Assembly: GCA_963662965.1 (NCBI GenBank)
Contig: OY759970.1
Span: forward strand, 4,712,001 to 4,776,000
Reading direction: 5' to 3'
DNA length: 64,000 nt
DNA from: DTWD01 sp963662965
GTDB taxonomy: Bacteria > Acidobacteriota > Vicinamibacteria > Vicinamibacterales > UBA8438
Of this stretch, positions 59,711 through 64,000 are shown piece by piece (within the stretch, counting starts at the first letter, position 1; every line of letters starts with the position of its first letter). Made by a program: the position numbers and the translations under genes. Below the pieces are notes generated by a model. The model searched no databases. It saw only the letters and a program-made list of their open reading frames with translations, and was not told the DNA's origin.

Positions 59711-61303
59711 TCAGCGGGGCGGGGTCTGCGGTGGAGTCTGCGGCGCGGCCGGTTCGGGCTTGGCGTAGGGGTCGACGCTCTTCGCCCGCTCTTCTTCTTC
59801 CGTCGGCGACGTGATGCCTTCCGCGCGCATGATCCTTTCGACGGCGGCCACCGTCACCGGAGACGGCTTGAAATTGCCAAACCGATAGCCGCGCGCGATC
59901 GTCAGCGGCGTCCAGCCAAACTGGTTCTGCACGTTCCACATGCGAATGTCGGCGCCGCGCGCGGCGAGCAGCTCGACCACCTCGGGAAGATTCTTGTAGG
60001 CCGCCGCATGCATCGCGGTCTCGCCGTTGTCGTCAACCGCGTTAATGTCGTTCCCTAGGTCCAAGGCGACCTGCACCGCGTCCAAGACTTCCGCCTCGGT
60101 ACCCGCATCCTCACCCGGTGAACGCGTGCCGAGTCCAGCCGCGGCCATCAAGGGCGTGCTGTTCTCCTCGTTGGGGATCAACGGATCCGCACCGAGCTCG
60201 GCGAGAAGCCGCATGTAGTCGGCGTCGCCCGTCTGCGCCGCGAGAAGGAACGGGGTACTGCCAACCTCGTTGAAGCGCGTGTTGTTCAAGTTGCGGCGCT
60301 CCGTCATCCGAGCGTCGAGGTCGGCCCCGTGTGCCGCGATCTTCTGGACGAACGCCAGGCTCGTCGTCGTCCCCGAGCCGTCAGGCGCCGGATCGTTGTC
60401 GCCGCCTCCCGGCTTCCGGACGCGGCTCAGCGCGTGCAACACGGTGTATCCCGGCCCATCCGCGTTCGGATCCGCCCCCGCATCCAGGAGCGCCGACGCC
60501 AGCTCGAAATGTGCGTTCCAGACCGCGACGAGCAACGCGCTCGCCCCGATCGGCAGGGGCCGTCCCCCCGGTGTGCGACCACGCGTCTCGCGGTCGACGA
60601 CGACACGCTCATTGACGTCGACCCCCGCATTCAGAAACGTCTGCACGACCGCGATGTGCCCCTGCCGCACGGCGAAGAGGAACGGCGTGAATCCCGAGAT
60701 GAGCCGCGTCCCAACGTCCGCTCCGCCGTCGATCAAGGTCTGGACGACGTCCGCATGCCCTTCGGCCGCCGCCCACATCAGCGCCGTTTGCCCGCGACTC
60801 TCGTCATCCGCATGCACGTCGGCACCGCGCGCGAGCAGCGCGCGCACCGCCTCGACGCGCCCGGTGCGCGCGGCCGTCATCAGGATGGTCTCGCCACCCG
60901 GGAGCACCGCGTTCGGATCGGCGCCCACCTCGAGCAACAGCTCGACCATCGACACGTTGCCATTGGTGGCCGCCAACGAGAGCGGCGTGACGGCGTATCG
61001 ATTCGCCGCCGTGACGTCGGCGCCCGCCGAGATCAGACGCCGCGTGAGGTCGAGGTCGTCGTGATAGGCCGACCACAGCACCGCCGTCATGCCGTCGACC
61101 TGCGTCGCATTGATAATGCCGATGCCGTCGCCGGCGTCCCGCGCCACCTCGTCGAGTAGGCGTTGAATCGTCGCCCGATCCATCCGCTGCACCGCGTCGG
61201 CCAGCGCCGCGGCGCCCTCCGCGCCGCCGGCGACCACACCGGTGGGCACGGCGAGACACACAGCGACAGCGACGGCCAGCGACATGCGACGCGTCATGGT
61301 CAT
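59711..61303 (-). CDS. Exported ankyrin-repeat protein (module copy 2)
   Basis: 530 residues from ATG 61303; ATG 61297 and GTG 61315 are alternatives. Signal peptide SLAVAVAVCLAVPTGVVAGG. About eleven ankyrin repeats: VDGMTAVLWSAYHDDLDLTR, RYAVTPLSLAATNGNVSMVE, GGETILMTAARTGRVEAVRA, RGQTALMWAAAEGHADVVQT and DNGETAMHAAAYKNLPEVVE. The C-terminal tail is acidic, then Pro-rich (PEPAAPQTPPQTPPR). It starts eight bp after the DUF1552 stop, so it is the third gene of a DUF1592-DUF1552-ankyrin operon and is likely to act with them in the periplasm. Confidence 0.92.
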   Translation of the reverse strand: MTMTRRMSLAVAVAVCLAVPTGVVAGGAEGAAALADAVQRMDRATIQRLLDEVARDAGDGIGIINATQVDGMTAVLWSAYHDDLDLTRRLISAGADVTAANRYAVTPLSLAATNGNVSMVELLLEVGADPNAVLPGGETILMTAARTGRVEAVRALLARGADVHADDESRGQTALMWAAAEGHADVVQTLIDGGADVGTRLISGFTPFLFAVRQGHIAVVQTFLNAGVDVNERVVVDRETRGRTPGGRPLPIGASALLVAVWNAHFELASALLDAGADPNADGPGYTVLHALSRVRKPGGGDNDPAPDGSGTTTSLAFVQKIAAHGADLDARMTERRNLNNTRFNEVGSTPFLLAAQTGDADYMRLLAELGADPLIPNEENSTPLMAAAGLGTRSPGEDAGTEAEVLDAVQVALDLGNDINAVDDNGETAMHAAAYKNLPEVVELLAARGADIRMWNVQNQFGWTPLTIARGYRFGNFKPSPVTVAAVERIMRAEGITSPTEEEERAKSVDPYAKPEPAAPQTPPQTPPR

Positions 61304-61311
61304 GATACCGC

Positions 61312-62664
61312 TCACGCCAAGCTCACGCGGTCGAGCAACCGGTCGATCGTCCCGGTGCTGTCGGCAAACGAGCTCACCTCCACCCCAACGCTCTCGAGCA
61401 GCGTCACGTGCAGATTCGCCAGCGGCGTCGGCTCGGCATATTTGATGTGCTGTCCGCCGCGCGCGTTGCCCGCCGCCCCGCCCGCCACCACGATCGGCAA
61501 ATTGACGTGATCGTGCACGTTGGGATTCCCCATCCCGCTCCCGTACATGTAGAGGGAATGGTCGAGCAGGGTGCCATCGCCCTCGGGCGTCGACGCGAGC
61601 CGCTCGAGGAAACTCGCGAAGAGCGAGATGTGGTACTGGTTTATCTTCGCAATCTGCGCGATCTTCTGCGGGTCGTTGCCATGATGCGACGTCGGGTGAT
61701 GAGGGTCGGACACGCCAATCTCGGCATAGGTCCGATTGCTCGACTCGCGCGCCAGCTGGAAGCTGATGACGCGGGTGACATCACCCTGGAGCGCCAACGC
61801 CTGCAGGTCGAACATCAGCGTGGCGTGGTCGGCATAGGCGGCCGGCACGCCCACTGGGCGGTCGAGGTCCTCGGGCAGCGGATTCTCCGCCGAGTCCGCC
61901 TCGGCACGCTGGATGCGGCGCTCCACTTCGCGCACGCTATCGAGATACTGGCTGACCTTCACACGATCGCCCGGTCCGAGTTCGCGCTGCAACCGCGTCA
62001 TATCCTCCCGCACCCAGTCGAGCAAGCTGGCGCGCTTGTCGAGTGCCGCCCGGCGCTCGGCCGTGGTGCCACCGTCGCCGAACAATCGTTCGAACACCAC
62101 GCGCGGGTGTGCTTCCGAGGGGAGCGGCGTGGTGGGTGACGACCACGACAGGTTATTCTGATAGACGCAGGCGTATCCGTTGTCGCACTGCCCCACCATG
62201 TCCATGATGTCCATCGCGAGCTCGAGCGACGGCAGCGGTGTCTCCTGCCCGATCTCCCGGGCCGCGATCTGATCGACCGTCGTCCCGAGGTAGTAATCGG
62301 TGCTCTCGGTCCATTTCGCAATGGCCGCGCTCAAGAATCCCGCGTTCGAGGTCGCGTGCGTGCCCGGGTAGGAGTTCTTGAGCTCCATGTTGGTCACGAC
62401 GCTGATCCGATCCGTCAACGGCGCCAGCGGGCTCAAACTTGGCGACAGCATGGTCAACGCCCCGCCGTCACCGGGCGGCGTCCAGCTGGAGATGTCCGAT
62501 CCCATCGGGATGTAGACGAACCCGAGGCGGCGGACCGGACTGGCCGGTGTGTTGGCCAGCGCCGTCATCGAAGGCACCATCGCATCCAAGAGCGGAAGCG
62601 CCACGGTGGCGCCGACCCCGCGGAGGAACGTCCGGCGCGGAAGGGCCTTCTTCGAAATCATCAT
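61312..62664 (-). CDS. DUF1552 domain protein, TAT-exported (module copy 2)
   Basis: 450 residues from ATG 62664, with GAGGAG five to ten bases upstream and an ATGA overlap with the DUF1592 stop; the open frame to 63024 lies inside DUF1592. Twin-arginine signal LPRRTFLRGVGATVALPLLD. Hallmarks: YIPMGSDISSWTPPGDGGAL, TTVDQIAAREIGQETPLPSL, VSQYLDSVREVERRIQRAE, DPHHPTSHHGNDPQKIAQIA and YMYGSGMGNPNVHDHVNLPI. It aligns end to end with the copy at 48927. Confidence 0.92.
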   Translation of the reverse strand: MMISKKALPRRTFLRGVGATVALPLLDAMVPSMTALANTPASPVRRLGFVYIPMGSDISSWTPPGDGGALTMLSPSLSPLAPLTDRISVVTNMELKNSYPGTHATSNAGFLSAAIAKWTESTDYYLGTTVDQIAAREIGQETPLPSLELAMDIMDMVGQCDNGYACVYQNNLSWSSPTTPLPSEAHPRVVFERLFGDGGTTAERRAALDKRASLLDWVREDMTRLQRELGPGDRVKVSQYLDSVREVERRIQRAEADSAENPLPEDLDRPVGVPAAYADHATLMFDLQALALQGDVTRVISFQLARESSNRTYAEIGVSDPHHPTSHHGNDPQKIAQIAKINQYHISLFASFLERLASTPEGDGTLLDHSLYMYGSGMGNPNVHDHVNLPIVVAGGAAGNARGGQHIKYAEPTPLANLHVTLLESVGVEVSSFADSTGTIDRLLDRVSLA

Positions 62665-64000
62665 GATGATCTCCTCATCTGGAACGGCGTGCTCTTCACA
62701 ACTCCGAGGATGAGCGCCGAGAAGCTGAAGTCGTCGGCCTCCGCCTCTCGCAAGATGCGACGCACCGCCGGCGCGTCGTAGTACTCGACCCCGCGCCCGG
62801 TGGCAAACGTCAGCAGCTTTTCGGTCACCGTGGTGACGAACAGCTCCGGCCGTGCCAGCAGCGCTGCTTGGAGCCCCGCCACGCCGTCGACCTCCGTCCC
62901 ATCGAACAGCGTCGCCGACGCGTCGATCGGGACCCCGCCTTCCGTCGTCCGCCAGCGGCCGACGGCATCGTAATTCTCGAGCGCAAAGCCAACCGGATCC
63001 ATCAGCCGGTGGCACGACGCGCACGCCGCGTTGGCGCGATGGCCGGCCAGCCGCTCACGCATCGAAAGGGTGCGTCCGCTGGTCGGTGTCTCCGCCAGCT
63101 CCGGCACGTTCGGCGGCGGCGGCGGCGGCGGCACGCCGAGCACATTGTCGAGCACCCACTTGCCGCGGATCACCGGCGAGGTCCGCGTGGCGTATGACGT
63201 CACCAGCAGAATGCTGCCGTGACGCAGCAGGCCACCCCGCGTCCCGCCATCGTCGAACTCCACCTTACGAAAGCGGCTGCCGTAGACGTGCGGGATGCCG
63301 TAGTGCTTGGCGAGCCGCTCGTTCACAAACGTGTAGTTCGCGCGTAAGAGGTCGAGGATGCTCCGGTCCTCACGCATGACGGAGTCGAAGAACATCTCCG
63401 TTTCCTGCCGAAACGCCTGCCGCAGGTTGTCGTCGAAATCGGGGAACACCCGCATGTCCGGCGTGATCCCCTTGAGGTTGCGGAGGTGGAGCCACTGTGC
63501 CCCAAAGTTGGTGACCAGATTCCGCGACCGGGAATCGGCCAGCATGCGCCGTACTTCCTGGTCCAACCGTGCCGGCTCGTGCAACCTGCCTTGCTCGGCG
63601 ACGTCGAGCAGTTCGTCGTCCGGAATACTGGACCAGAGGAAGAACGACAGCCGCGAGGCGAGCTCGAGGTCGCTGAGCCGGTACGCCGCGGCCTCCCCCG
63701 TTGCGACGCCATCCGGCGCACGCTCGATCCGGAACAGAAACTCCGGGCTGACCAGCACCGCCGCCAGTCCCATTTCAATCCCCGCCTCGAAGCCGTCCGC
63801 ATCTCGGGCCGTGCGATAGAGCTTGAGCGGTTTCTCGAGGTCGTCGTCGGTGATCGGCCGGCGATAGGCCCGTCGGATCAGCGCGCCGAGGATCTCTTTG
63901 GCGCAGGCGTCCTCGGCATCTGCAGATGCCGACGCGGGGGGGCGGCAGCTGAACAGCCGTGCGCGACTGGGCGTATCGCCCGCGCCGCCCGCCTCATACG
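62661..64000 (-). CDS. DUF1592/DUF1588/DUF1585 multi-domain protein (module copy 2, N-terminus beyond window edge)
   Basis: The frame is open to the right edge, giving about 446 C-terminal residues of an approximately 800-residue protein. Domains visible: DUF1595 (ILGALIRRAYRRPITDDDLE), DUF1592 (LASRLSFFLWSSIPDDELLD, VTNFGAQWLHLRNLKGITPD), DUF1588 (LLVTSYATRTSPVIRGKWVL, seven prolines, then CASCHRLMDPVGFALENYDA) and DUF1585 (VTEKLLTFATGRGVEYYDAP). CASCH is a haem-like CxxCH. The stop overlaps the DUF1552 start, so the two are translationally coupled. The in-frame ATG at 63773 is internal, not a start. Confidence 0.93.
   Translation of the reverse strand, partial: YEAGGAGDTPSRARLFSCRPPASASADAEDACAKEILGALIRRAYRRPITDDDLEKPLKLYRTARDADGFEAGIEMGLAAVLVSPEFLFRIERAPDGVATGEAAAYRLSDLELASRLSFFLWSSIPDDELLDVAEQGRLHEPARLDQEVRRMLADSRSRNLVTNFGAQWLHLRNLKGITPDMRVFPDFDDNLRQAFRQETEMFFDSVMREDRSILDLLRANYTFVNERLAKHYGIPHVYGSRFRKVEFDDGGTRGGLLRHGSILLVTSYATRTSPVIRGKWVLDNVLGVPPPPPPPNVPELAETPTSGRTLSMRERLAGHRANAACASCHRLMDPVGFALENYDAVGRWRTTEGGVPIDASATLFDGTEVDGVAGLQAALLARPELFVTTVTEKLLTFATGRGVEYYDAPAVRRILREAEADDFSFSALILGVVKSTPFQMRRSS

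Noticed and set aside
63106..63135. GGC repeat tract resembling a microsatellite
   Set aside because: It encodes the proline run before NVPELAE, found in the same place in the DUF1592 protein at 50320, so it is a conserved protein feature.
1..64000. CRISPR arrays, tRNA or rRNA genes, phage modules
   Set aside because: No regular spacer repeats, cloverleaf with CCA-type end, rRNA-like segment or phage structural genes were seen by reading; a covariance-model search would be needed to exclude small RNAs.

Overview
The window reads as chromosomal DNA of a GC-rich, Gram-negative bacterium, most likely an Acidobacteriota of the Vicinamibacteria type. This is inferred from family content, not from a marker gene. 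The clues are giant orphan FtsX/MacB permeases of the acidobacterial duplicated (ADOP) type, DUF1592/DUF1552 pairs, secreted ankyrin proteins, many exported metallo-beta-lactamase (MBL) fold proteins and beta-propellers, a SpoIVB-type S55 peptidase, an SpmA-SpmB fusion, and a PagL-like outer-membrane lipid A deacylase. No rRNA, tRNA or CRISPR array was seen, and no stretch over 300 bp lacks a gene.

Layout. 1-2625 (minus): trpE (cut by the window edge) and a fused aroD-aroE gene, preceded by a promoter, a 37-codon leader peptide rich in Tyr/Trp/Phe codons, an antiterminator arm and an intrinsic terminator; this is a complete-looking aromatic amino acid attenuator. 2712-6835 (plus): S55 peptidase-like protein and a secreted beta-propeller, translationally coupled. 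7051-8172 (minus): ECF sigma/anti-sigma pair, the sigma gene damaged. 8197-10733: TPR protein and SpmA-SpmB fusion. 10749-16355: lipoprotein, GlcG/HbpS protein, large MBL protein, and a decayed beta-propeller gene split by an IS256-type element with 8-bp target duplications. 16455-19900 (minus): overlapping operon HupE - MBL - small lipoprotein - SMP-30 lipoprotein. 20511-27598 (minus): six tightly packed genes (secreted protein, MBL, PQQ-type propeller, M1 aminopeptidase, VOC protein, membrane protein). 28270-30958 (minus): propeller lipoprotein, MBL, SDR remnant. 31307-37872 (minus): two exported paralogues, DUF6152, TolB-like propeller, ADOP permease. 38017-43238: a frameshifted CarbReg/cytochrome c/propeller gene, a decayed ADOP permease, an intact molybdopterin oxidoreductase and a decayed DUF418 gene. 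43450-48902: GH105 lipoprotein, a coiled-coil membrane protein, an active-site-less dienelactone hydrolase, a CarbReg/cytochrome c/propeller protein and a cytochrome c. 48927-64000: two copies of a DUF1592-DUF1552-ankyrin module, separated by an amidohydrolase/M23/MBL operon and a PQQ dehydrogenase.

Apart from the aromatic biosynthesis genes, nearly everything is exported: lipoproteins, periplasmic propellers, cytochromes, hydrolases and efflux-type permeases. This looks like a scavenging and envelope-remodelling inventory. Two features run across the window: a GC-rich dispersed intergenic repeat with about eleven copies, and about nine genes broken by single-base indels or nonsense changes. 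The second is either real decay or consensus error, and cannot be settled from the sequence alone.
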